The notes beneath the pieces were generated by a model. That model was not told the DNA's origin. It was given only the letters and a program-made list of their open reading frames with translations, and did no database searches. A program made the position numbers and the translations under genes. Below, piece by piece: positions 7,280 through 14,900 of a DNA stretch of 27,586 bases. Source of the stretch: JAKSUT01 sp045616505 (GTDB lineage Bacteria > Cyanobacteriota > Vampirovibrionia > Gastranaerophilales > Gastranaerophilaceae); assembly GCA_045616505.1 (NCBI GenBank), contig JAZLGV010000059.1:1-27586 (forward strand), in the 5' to 3' direction. The first letter of the stretch is position 1. The number at the start of each line of letters is the position of its first letter.

Positions 7280-8515
7280 ATGTCTGACGAACTATCACAA
7301 AATAATAATTCATTCCATAGAGATGATAATAGTGACACTCAAAAAAATGCTATTTTGAGCGCTAGGGATTTTTACGCTAAAGGTCAGTACAAAGAATCTT
7401 TAGATATGTATTTGAGCATTATCCACAAAACAACTGATTCTAATATTTATATTGAATTAGGAAATTGCTATTATAAATTAAACTCACCTAAAGAAGCACT
7501 TGATTCTTGGGAAAAAGCCGCAAAGTTAGACCCTCAAAATGCAAAAGCATATACAAATATCGGAAATTTATTTTACAAAAACAATCAAATAGATAAAGCT
7601 ATTTCTTATTGGCTTGTAGCACTTACTATCAAACCTGAAGACTCTCAAACATCTTTAAATCTTGCAGTCGCTTTTGACAAAAAAGAAATGCGATTTGAAG
7701 CTATCAAATATTTTGAAAAATATATCAAATACGAAGAAAACAAAGCTACAAAAGATTATTTAAATATTAAAGATAACATCAAACATTGTTATGATGTTGC
7801 AAGTCAATATTTAAATTTAGGTGCTGAATTGCAAACCCAAGGACAAAATGAACAAGCGGCTCAATGTTATTTTAAAGCACTTGCAAATTATCCTAACTTA
7901 TCTAAAATAAATCTAAATTTAGGAAGTATATTTTTTGCTGATAAAAATTATGAATTAGCAATTAAATACTGGCTTACAGCAAATCACCTTGAACCTAATT
8001 ATGATAAAACATATTCAAATCTTGCTATTTCTTATGATTTGTTAGAAAAATTTGATTATGCACTTTATTACTATCACATGTATATGAATTTCACTCTTGG
8101 TAATGAAGCTGAATACAACAAAGTAAATAAACGTTATCTAAAACTTAAAAAATACATGCAACAACATACCGATTTAATTCCTGCGCACTTATATTTTGCT
8201 CAAGATTATTTGGCAAAAAACGAAATTTATAAAGCGATAGACGAATTTAAAATATATACAGTTTTATGTCCAGCAGAAAAAGCTAAATATAAAGAAGTTA
8301 TTCAAAAACTTGAATCATATATAAATCCTGAAAAGATTTTAATTGAAACTAATTTTGAACAAGGAGATGCATTACTAAAACAAGGTAAATACAAAGAAGC
8401 AAAAGCTCATTTTGCCCGTGTTATGAAATTATCTTCTCAAAGATTTTTAGAATATTCAAAAGCAAAAGCAAAATATTCTCAATGCGAAAAATTAGAAGTT
8501 GGATATAATGATTAA
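7280..8515 (+). CDS. Tetratricopeptide-repeat protein
   Basis: The 411-residue protein consists mainly of TPR helix pairs. Clear repeats include NIYIELGNCYYKLNSPKEAL, AKAYTNIGNLFYKNNQIDKA, SKINLNLGSIFFADKNYELA and DKTYSNLAISYDLLEKFDYA. A last pair near the C-terminus reads GDALLKQGKYKEAKAHFARV. A hydrophilic stretch of about 25 residues precedes the first repeat. There is no signal peptide or membrane segment, so it is probably a cytosolic scaffold; the partner is unknown. The start has no clear Shine-Dalgarno sequence, and translation may depend on the gene just upstream. Its end overlaps the start of the next gene. Confidence 0.88.
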   Translation: MSDELSQNNNSFHRDDNSDTQKNAILSARDFYAKGQYKESLDMYLSIIHKTTDSNIYIELGNCYYKLNSPKEALDSWEKAAKLDPQNAKAYTNIGNLFYKNNQIDKAISYWLVALTIKPEDSQTSLNLAVAFDKKEMRFEAIKYFEKYIKYEENKATKDYLNIKDNIKHCYDVASQYLNLGAELQTQGQNEQAAQCYFKALANYPNLSKINLNLGSIFFADKNYELAIKYWLTANHLEPNYDKTYSNLAISYDLLEKFDYALYYYHMYMNFTLGNEAEYNKVNKRYLKLKKYMQQHTDLIPAHLYFAQDYLAKNEIYKAIDEFKIYTVLCPAEKAKYKEVIQKLESYINPEKILIETNFEQGDALLKQGKYKEAKAHFARVMKLSSQRFLEYSKAKAKYSQCEKLEVGYND

Positions 8516-8915
8516 GAATTTAAAAAAATTTTTTTACACAAAAATTCTCAGACGAAAATATTATAGAGTTGGACAATGTTTAGGTTGTGGAAAATGTTGC
8601 AAACAAATTTATGTAAAAACACACAACCACGTTATTCAAGATGAAAAAGAATTTGAAAAACTAAAATATAAGCATATTTTTTATACATATTTAACCGTTA
8701 TTGATAAAGATGAGCTTGGTTTAGTTTTTTCATGTTCAAATCTTGATGAAAAAACTAACCTTTGTAAAATTCACAAAAAACGCCCAGGAATTTGCAGAAG
8801 ATATCCTCAAGAAGAAATTTTTGCAATGGGTGGACAACTTTCGGAAGATTGTGGGTTTAAACTTGTACCGATAGTGCCGTTTTCTGAAATTTTTGACAAA
8901 TTATTAAAAAAATAA
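8508..8915 (+). CDS. YkgJ-type CxxCxxCC cysteine-cluster protein
   Basis: This 135-residue protein has the N-terminal cluster CLGCGKCCKQ, then FSCSNL, NLCKIHKKRPGICRRYP and SEDCGF. This is the full cysteine pattern of the YkgJ/UPF0153 family, proposed to bind zinc or iron; the biochemical role is not established. The N-terminus is strongly basic. Two starts are possible, 8499 and 8508. I chose 8508 because it gives the shorter overlap (8 bases) with the TPR gene and follows TTGGA at a better distance. The overlap indicates coupling to the TPR gene. Confidence 0.85.
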   Translation: MIKNLKKFFYTKILRRKYYRVGQCLGCGKCCKQIYVKTHNHVIQDEKEFEKLKYKHIFYTYLTVIDKDELGLVFSCSNLDEKTNLCKIHKKRPGICRRYPQEEIFAMGGQLSEDCGFKLVPIVPFSEIFDKLLKK

Positions 8916-9010
8916 TAAAATATACAAACAAAAATTAATATTTTTCACACCCAATAGCAAATTTTTTTATTTTAGTGTTTTAGCATGAGTGAATAATTAG
9001 GAAAATAAAA

Positions 9011-10549
9011 ATGAAAATCCTTCCAATTTCTTATAAAAACAATACTTATAACCATTTTAATATAACTAACAATAACAATATTAAAAATATTCAAACACGA
9101 AATACAACAGTGTTACCATCTTTTACTGGAACAGAAAAGATTTTAACACCCATTGAAGAAATAAAATTAGAAGCTGATAAATTTCCAAAAGATGCTGATT
9201 ATAGAAAAACATTAATGGCAAATGCGGGTTTAGACCCAAATGATTATTTTAAAATACGTTCAATTGTTGGTGGCGAAGAAATAAAAAAAATAATGAACTC
9301 ATATAATGAAGTTCCTCAAGTGTATTCCGTTGGAAACAACGATTACAATATCAAAAACAACTTAATGAGGGCAAACTTACATATTCACACAACCGCATCT
9401 GACGGTTTTTTAACAGTTCAAGACCTTCTTGATAAAGCCGCAGTTTACGCAGATGAAACAGCAAAAAAATACCCTTATGCAAAACAAGAACCATTTACAA
9501 TCGCAATAACAGATCACGATACAACTGAATCAGCAAAAAAAGCTATCAAAATCATTGCTAACGACCCATTGAAATACAGAAATTTAAGAGTAATTTTAGG
9601 GGTTGAAATGACAACCTATAATGATATTGCAACAGATATCGTAAACCAACCTACAAACACACATGTTTTGGCTTATGCTATTGACCCAAATGAAAAAGTT
9701 TTCAATAACTTTATTATTAATACAAAAAATCAAAAACAAGCCATTGAACAAGAAATGATAAAAGAAGCTAACAATACTTACAAAAATTTCTACAACGCAG
9801 ATAATTTCTTTAATATTGACGAAGCACAAAAAAATTATGCACCATTGAAAAAAGGTATTTTAGGAATATATAACTATATGACAAAACACCTTGAAACAAA
9901 ATCAATGGTAGAAAATGTTATATTAAAAGACCAAAAAATCACTAAATTATTAAATGAAAAAAATCTTCCACAAAATACCGATGATTTTATGAACGGATTG
10001 GAAGAATATTTCTACACAATTGACCACAATAACAAAGCAAGAAGTCCTGAAAAAGCAATTACAGAATATCTTGCAGCAAAAACTGAAAAACCAATTGAAG
10101 AAATAAATCAAATTATAAGCACAAGTGCTGAAACAACTAAATTTAAAACTTTCAAAAATGAATTAAGCAATAGCTTAGAACAATTCAAAAGAACTCTTGA
10201 ACCATCAAAATATAATTATTTACCTAAATTTGAAGATTTATATGATTCTCTTGAAAAACAAGATGGCGCAATAATCGGACTTGCACATCCACTAGATACT
10301 GTTTCTAAAATTGAAGATCACAATGATAAATATAAATTTCTTTCACATTTATATGAAGAATTTGTTCGTTTTACTAGAGAAAAAGCAAAATTTTCAGAAG
10401 TTTATTATCAAAGCTACACAGGTGCAACACAAGACTTTGATTTGTATAAATTCACAAATAGATTTTTAGACATACTAAGTGAAAAATATGAATTATTCAA
10501 AACAGGTAGTGCAGATACTCATAGATTGAATATTTTTAAACGCTTTTAA
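9011..10549 (+). CDS. PHP-domain phosphoesterase-like protein with lineage-type leader
   Basis: In this 512-residue protein the PHP metal-binding motifs are HIHTTASDG (H124, H126, D131), TDHDT (167-171), GVE (197-199), a His in GLAHPL (H426) and the final D-x-H (D502, H504). Together they can form the usual multi-metal site, so a hydrolase acting on phosphate esters is likely; the substrate is unknown. Between the two halves sits an unusually long, charged, helical insert of about 190 residues (about 230-415). The first 40 residues are Asn-rich and end in SFTG, a leader similar to that of the protease at 15803. AGGAAAA precedes the start. The stop overlaps the stop of the convergent gene. Confidence 0.82.
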   Translation: MKILPISYKNNTYNHFNITNNNNIKNIQTRNTTVLPSFTGTEKILTPIEEIKLEADKFPKDADYRKTLMANAGLDPNDYFKIRSIVGGEEIKKIMNSYNEVPQVYSVGNNDYNIKNNLMRANLHIHTTASDGFLTVQDLLDKAAVYADETAKKYPYAKQEPFTIAITDHDTTESAKKAIKIIANDPLKYRNLRVILGVEMTTYNDIATDIVNQPTNTHVLAYAIDPNEKVFNNFIINTKNQKQAIEQEMIKEANNTYKNFYNADNFFNIDEAQKNYAPLKKGILGIYNYMTKHLETKSMVENVILKDQKITKLLNEKNLPQNTDDFMNGLEEYFYTIDHNNKARSPEKAITEYLAAKTEKPIEEINQIISTSAETTKFKTFKNELSNSLEQFKRTLEPSKYNYLPKFEDLYDSLEKQDGAIIGLAHPLDTVSKIEDHNDKYKFLSHLYEEFVRFTREKAKFSEVYYQSYTGATQDFDLYKFTNRFLDILSEKYELFKTGSADTHRLNIFKRF

Positions 10550-11826
10550 GATTTTTTAGTTTTTCTAAAAAGTTTAAATTCTGCATTTACACTAAAAAAA
10601 TGTTTAATAATATCTGCGTAATTATATGCTTTATAATTAACACTTACTGAAACATGCTCATTAAAAATATAAGTTAAATATGGTGCAAAACCCCACGTAA
10701 AAGAACATTCACTTGAATCAAGCGAATATTGTTCCCCGACAAATCCTTGCAAACCGTATTTTAAATGCAGTCTTTTATTACTTCCTTGCAAATTCACATT
10801 TATAGTTGATACATTATAAAATGAAGGTGAAAAATAACCTCCATAAACCTCTCCATTTCTTTCTGCTAAATTTTTTAAATTATATTGATATGCATAACTT
10901 GTATTAATAAACTCAGCAACAACATTTTTTATAAATTTATTATTTTCGTTTTTATATAATTCTTTTCCAATAATAGCCGTAAAAACAGATGCAAAATTCG
11001 TTTGCAAATTTTGTCCCGTCAAAACTTTAAAAGCATAATTAGCAGATATATAATATTTTTCAGGAATGGAATACAAACTTTCAATATACACCTGATTTTC
11101 AGCAACTCTACCAACAAAATTATTGTCTATATAATCACCAACTGCAGAAACGTAAGATTGCTCCAGATTAGTTCTGGAAAAGCCTAATTTTAGTGCGAGT
11201 TTATCGTTCAAATGGTACAAAATCCAATCATCTGTAACGAGCATATCACCAACACCCCATTGAAAAAATTTTGCACCAAATTTAATTTTATATTCCAGTT
11301 CTGGTATCGGACGTGATTGAACTTTTACTTGAATTTCATTTACTAAAGTTGACCGATGATCTTCTTTGTTAGAACTGTAAAAATTTATGTTATATAAAAG
11401 TGCAACATTTGTATTTTTTGCTCCATATTCATTCATACTTAAACAATATTTTTTATAGTTTAAATCATAAGTTTCTGATAATTGTTGAACTAAAAAAGAA
11501 TATTCTGTATTAATTGAAAAAGCACTTTCTACTTTTATCTTATTTTCAATATCTTCTTTTTCTTGTAATTTAACTTTTTTCAAACATTTTTTTGCATCAT
11601 CATACATCTGCAAATCATAATATATTCTTGCTTTTAAAACATTTGTATTTTCATCATCAGGCAAATTATCAAGTTCACTTAAAGCATGCAAATATTCTTT
11701 ATTTTGAATATATGAATAAACTGAATTAAATCTTGTTGGAGCTTCCGTTGATGAAAAATCTGACTCGTCTGCAAATGCACTTGGATACCATACTAAAAAT
11801 AATAAAAACACCAAGAATTTACGCAT
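10546..11826 (-). CDS. Secreted TPR plus outer-membrane beta-barrel protein
   Basis: This 426-residue protein has a clear signal peptide (MRKFLVFLLFLVWYPSAFA, cleaved before DES). A short TPR-like helical region follows (about 30-95, YIQNKEYLHALSELDNLP and ARIYYDLQMYDDAKKCLKKV). From about residue 140 onward come alternating strands with many Tyr/Phe residues, for example LALKLGFSRTNLEQSYVSAV and LHLKYGLQGFVG. The order of TPR then barrel resembles BcsC or YaiO types of exopolysaccharide export proteins, but no synthase gene is nearby, so the cargo is unknown. The gene is alone on its strand. Its stop overlaps that of the PHP gene by several bases, with no terminator between. Confidence 0.65.
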   Translation of the reverse strand: MRKFLVFLLFLVWYPSAFADESDFSSTEAPTRFNSVYSYIQNKEYLHALSELDNLPDDENTNVLKARIYYDLQMYDDAKKCLKKVKLQEKEDIENKIKVESAFSINTEYSFLVQQLSETYDLNYKKYCLSMNEYGAKNTNVALLYNINFYSSNKEDHRSTLVNEIQVKVQSRPIPELEYKIKFGAKFFQWGVGDMLVTDDWILYHLNDKLALKLGFSRTNLEQSYVSAVGDYIDNNFVGRVAENQVYIESLYSIPEKYYISANYAFKVLTGQNLQTNFASVFTAIIGKELYKNENNKFIKNVVAEFINTSYAYQYNLKNLAERNGEVYGGYFSPSFYNVSTINVNLQGSNKRLHLKYGLQGFVGEQYSLDSSECSFTWGFAPYLTYIFNEHVSVSVNYKAYNYADIIKHFFSVNAEFKLFRKTKKS

Positions 11827-11922
11827 TATCCCTCTTTTTAAAACTCTTTTAAATAATTTTAAAAAAAAGAACTTTTTAGAATAATATCTAGCCAGCTATA
11901 TTTTTTGTATATAAAGTTTAAT

Positions 11923-11951
11923 TTGTTGTTAATAATAATTATTTGTGATAT
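11923..11951 (+). promoter_or_regulatory. Possible rfaE2 promoter
   Basis: TTGTTG (11923-11928) and TGATAT (11946-11951) are 17 bases apart, 37 bases before the rfaE2 start. The match to consensus is modest. Confidence 0.35.
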
Positions 11952-11987
11952 TTTACAAAAAGGATATTTAGATATTTTGGTTGTCTT

Positions 11988-12458
11988 ATGGGAAAATTAA
12001 TTAAAAGAGAAGAAATAAGAAATATCGTAAAAGACTTGCAACAACAAGGTAAAACAGTTGTTACTACAAACGGTTGTTTTGATATTTTGCATGTCGGACA
12101 TGTTAGATATTTACAAAAAACAAAAGAATTTGCAGATTATTCTATCGTACTTCTAAATTCTGATAAATCAGTAAAATCAATAAAAGGACCTACAAGACCT
12201 ATTAATAACGAACAAGATAGAGCAGAAATTTTGTGTGCATTATCATGTGTTGATTTTGTGGTTTTATTTGACGAAGATAGTCCAAGAAATCTAATTGATG
12301 AAATAAAAGCAGATGTCCATACAAAAGGTGCTGATTACACAATTGAAACTCTTCCAGAAGCAGACGTTATTTTAAAAAACGGAGGAAGAGTTGAATTTAT
12401 AGAATTTGTAGAAGGAAAATCAACAACAAATACTATTAAAAAAATGAAAGAAAATTAA
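11988..12458 (+). CDS. rfaE2: D-glycero-beta-D-manno-heptose 1-phosphate adenylyltransferase
   Basis: At 156 residues this is the stand-alone nucleotidyltransferase equivalent to domain 2 of HldE. It has NGCFDILHVGHVRYL (N28 to L42, with the H-x-G-H catalytic signature at 35-38), the LNSDKSVKSIKGPTRPIN loop and, near the end, the FVEGKSTTNTI motif that binds the nucleotide. The reaction is ATP plus heptose-1-phosphate to ADP-heptose, the precursor of heptose in the LPS core. The neighbouring lpxD and lpxC and the kdsB at the window start agree with this. The heptose kinase half is not fused and is not in the window. The Shine-Dalgarno match is weak. Confidence 0.92.
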   Translation: MGKLIKREEIRNIVKDLQQQGKTVVTTNGCFDILHVGHVRYLQKTKEFADYSIVLLNSDKSVKSIKGPTRPINNEQDRAEILCALSCVDFVVLFDEDSPRNLIDEIKADVHTKGADYTIETLPEADVILKNGGRVEFIEFVEGKSTTNTIKKMKEN

Positions 12459-12468
12459 TTAAAAATAT

Positions 12469-12496
12469 TTGAAATAAAACCTATTTGATATAGAAT
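12469..12496 (+). promoter_or_regulatory. lpxD operon promoter
   Basis: TTGAAA (12469-12474) and TAGAAT (12491-12496) are separated by 16 bases in the 67-base gap between rfaE2 and lpxD. AGGAGA (12515-12520) follows as the ribosome binding site, 5 bases before the ATG. Confidence 0.55.
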
Positions 12497-12525
12497 TAAA
12501 ACAAAACAAAATTTAGGAGAAAAAC

Positions 12526-13623
12526 ATGGCAGAATATAGCATTGAAGAAATTACAAACATTGTTGGCGGATTGTTAAACAAAGTATCTGATGTTAAAATT
12601 ACACAAATCGCTCCACCTTTACTAGCTGATGAAAACACATTAGCTTTAGCACTTGGTGAAGACGAAATTGAAAACTTACAAAACACAAAAGCAAAAGCTG
12701 CACTTGTTCCACTAGGTGTTAATATCAAAGGTTTTACAACAATTGAAGTTGAAAGACCAAGACTTGCAATGATGAAACTTCTTCATTTATTCTACCAAGC
12801 TCCACGAACTCAAGATGGTATTCATCCATCTGCTGTTGTTGATGAAACTGCAAAAATTGGTAAAAATGTTTCTATTGGACCAAACGTAGTTGTTTCTCAT
12901 GATGCTGAAATTGGTGACGGAACAAAAATTCTTGCAAATTCATATATTGGAGGAGATGCAAAAATTGGTAAAAATTGTTTCTTCCACGCAGGAGTAAATA
13001 TCGGTGACAGAGTTCAAGTTGGAAACGATGTAATTTTGCACCACGGAGTTTCTTTAGGTGCTGATGGATTTAGTTTCGTAACAGAAAATCCTGATAATAT
13101 CGAAAAAGCAAAACAAGACGGAGTAATTTTGGAAGAAGATAAAGACCATAAAATCTTTAAAATTCCTTCAATCGGTTCTGTTGTTATTTCTGACAACGTA
13201 GAAATCGGTGCAAACTCAACTATTGACAGAGGAACTATTGAAAATACAATTATCGGAAAAGACACTAAAATTGATGATTTGGTAATGATTGGACATAACT
13301 GTAAAATTGGACAAGGTTGTTTAATCGTATCACAAGTAGGTATTGCAGGAAGCTGCAAAATTGGTGATAGAGTTGTTATCGCAGGTCAAGCAGGTTTGGC
13401 TGACCACATCAATATCGGTAGCGATTCAATTATCGCTGCAAAAGCCGGAGTTACAAAAAGCTTCTCTGAAAAATCTATTGTTGTTGGTGCGCCAGCTGTA
13501 CCAAGAAAAGAATTTATACGTCAGTTGAAAACAATGAAAGATGCTGATGAATTAATTAAAAAATTCAAAAAATACGAACCAATGTTAGCAACATTTGAAA
13601 GTGAAAGTAAAGAAGAAGACTAG
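12526..13623 (+). CDS. lpxD: UDP-3-O-(3-hydroxyacyl)glucosamine N-acyltransferase
   Basis: The 365-residue protein is slightly longer than E. coli LpxD (341). Residues 1-95 form the uridine-binding domain. From about residue 103 a left-handed beta-helix is built of hexapeptide repeats such as AKIGKNVSIGPNVVVSHDAEIG. The loop GVSLGADGFSF is typical of LpxD, and the catalytic His is in MIGHN (H257). The C-terminal helix (about 330-365) is rich in Lys and Glu. It adds the N-linked hydroxyacyl chain in lipid A synthesis. It is the first gene of a tight operon; the lpxC start overlaps its stop by one base (TAGTG). Confidence 0.96.
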   Translation: MAEYSIEEITNIVGGLLNKVSDVKITQIAPPLLADENTLALALGEDEIENLQNTKAKAALVPLGVNIKGFTTIEVERPRLAMMKLLHLFYQAPRTQDGIHPSAVVDETAKIGKNVSIGPNVVVSHDAEIGDGTKILANSYIGGDAKIGKNCFFHAGVNIGDRVQVGNDVILHHGVSLGADGFSFVTENPDNIEKAKQDGVILEEDKDHKIFKIPSIGSVVISDNVEIGANSTIDRGTIENTIIGKDTKIDDLVMIGHNCKIGQGCLIVSQVGIAGSCKIGDRVVIAGQAGLADHINIGSDSIIAAKAGVTKSFSEKSIVVGAPAVPRKEFIRQLKTMKDADELIKKFKKYEPMLATFESESKEED

Positions 13624-14435
13624 TGGGTACAATTTTAAAAGATATAGAAATATCAGGCAATAGCTTGATGAAAAACAGACAAAGTTGTGTAAGATTAATG
13701 CCATCAAAAGAAGGTGTTATAAGATTTTTTGTTGAAGATTCTCATACACCAATTACACTTGATGTAGATAATGTTTTATCAACAAACCATTGTGTTGTTT
13801 TAGGTCAAAAGAAAAATAGCATAATGCTTACAGAACATTTCACAGCAGCTTGTGCAATACTTGGAATTGACTCACTTGACGTGCATGTTACAAAACAAGA
13901 AATGCCAATTTTAGACGGAAGTTCAAAAAAATGGATAGAAGTTTTCAAAAATGCTGGTGTTGAAAGACCAAGAAAAGAACAATATACAGTTTCAGAACCA
14001 ATTTATTACCTAAACGGAAAAACTCACATGGTAATAATTCCTGATAGTGAATTAAATATTACTTACGCAGTAAATTATAACCACCCAAATTTAAGCAACC
14101 GTTGGGTATCACTAGACAAAAAGAATATCGAAGAAATTGCAGAAGCAAGAACTTTCGGATTTTTAAAAGATTTAAAAAAATATCAATTATTCGGTTATGC
14201 AAGAGGTGTAACATACGAAAATACTGTTGGTCTTGACGGTGATGGATATACAACTCAATTAAGAAGTGAATACGAACCGGTAAAACACAAAATTTTAGAT
14301 TTAATTGGTGATTTATATTTATCTGGAATAAACCCACTAAATCTAAAAGCTCAAATAATTGTGAAAGAAGCCGGACATGCTGTTCACGTTAAAATGTCAA
14401 AATTATTAAAAGAAAAAGCTATAAGACTAAGCTAA
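13623..14435 (+). CDS. lpxC: UDP-3-O-acyl-N-acetylglucosamine deacetylase
   Basis: LpxC commits UDP-GlcNAc derivatives to lipid A. This copy is 270 residues, about 35 shorter than E. coli. The zinc ligands are visible as H72 in LTEHFTAA (next to the catalytic base E71) and H222 and D226 in KHKILDLIGDL. The late catalytic His is in AGHAVHVKM. MPILDGSSKKWIE, NHP and EARTFGFLKDL are also as in the family. The usual N-terminal G-L-H-S-G stretch is replaced by NSLMKNRQS, which is odd. The start is GTG, overlapping the lpxD stop by one base, so expression is probably coupled. Confidence 0.93.
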   Translation: MGTILKDIEISGNSLMKNRQSCVRLMPSKEGVIRFFVEDSHTPITLDVDNVLSTNHCVVLGQKKNSIMLTEHFTAACAILGIDSLDVHVTKQEMPILDGSSKKWIEVFKNAGVERPRKEQYTVSEPIYYLNGKTHMVIIPDSELNITYAVNYNHPNLSNRWVSLDKKNIEEIAEARTFGFLKDLKKYQLFGYARGVTYENTVGLDGDGYTTQLRSEYEPVKHKILDLIGDLYLSGINPLNLKAQIIVKEAGHAVHVKMSKLLKEKAIRLS

Positions 14436-14456
14436 CTTTCAAAAGGAGAATTAAAA

Positions 14457-14900
14457 ATGTCAGAAAAGAAAATTCTTTCGTTTGATACAACTGAAATTAT
14501 GAAAATGGTACCCCACAGATACCCATTTTTATTAGTTGATAGAATTACAGAATGTGTTCCAGGAGAATATTCTAAAGGATACAAAAATTTGACAATTAAC
14601 GAAGAATTTTTCCAAGGACATTTTCCAAATAATCCTATTATGCCAGGAGTTTTGCAATTAGAAGCTATGGCTCAATGTTCAGCACCTATTCTTCTATGCC
14701 TAGACCAATTTAAAGATAAATTAGCATTATTTGCAGGAATGGATAATGTTAGATTTAAAAACATCGTAAGACCTGGTGATAGATTAGATATGGAAATAGA
14801 ACTTACAAAATTAAAAGGTCCTATCGGCAAAAGTCATTGTTGTGGCTACGTAGATGGAAAACTTGTCGTAGAAGCTGATATGACAGTTTGCATGAAGTAA
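14457..14900 (+). CDS. fabZ: 3-hydroxyacyl-[acyl-carrier-protein] dehydratase
   Basis: This 147-residue hot-dog fold enzyme shows VPHRYPFLLVDRI, GHFPNNPIMPGVLQLEAMAQ with the catalytic pair H55 and E69 (14 residues apart as in other FabZ), and NVRFKNIVRPGD. It dehydrates 3-hydroxyacyl-ACP in fatty acid synthesis and competes with LpxA and LpxD for the same substrate, which explains its place beside lpxC. AAAGGAG lies 7 bases upstream of the ATG, 21 bases after lpxC. The lpxA gene that usually follows fabZ is not here. Confidence 0.97.
   Translation: MSEKKILSFDTTEIMKMVPHRYPFLLVDRITECVPGEYSKGYKNLTINEEFFQGHFPNNPIMPGVLQLEAMAQCSAPILLCLDQFKDKLALFAGMDNVRFKNIVRPGDRLDMEIELTKLKGPIGKSHCCGYVDGKLVVEADMTVCMK

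Noticed and set aside
10546..11826. Firm naming as bcsC
   Set aside because: Only the TPR-then-barrel order agrees; there is no cellulose synthase neighbour and the protein is far shorter than BcsC.
14888..14899. TTG start for mazG
   Set aside because: The ATG at 14900 overlaps the fabZ stop as TAATG, the usual coupled arrangement, and no better ribosome binding site favours the TTG.
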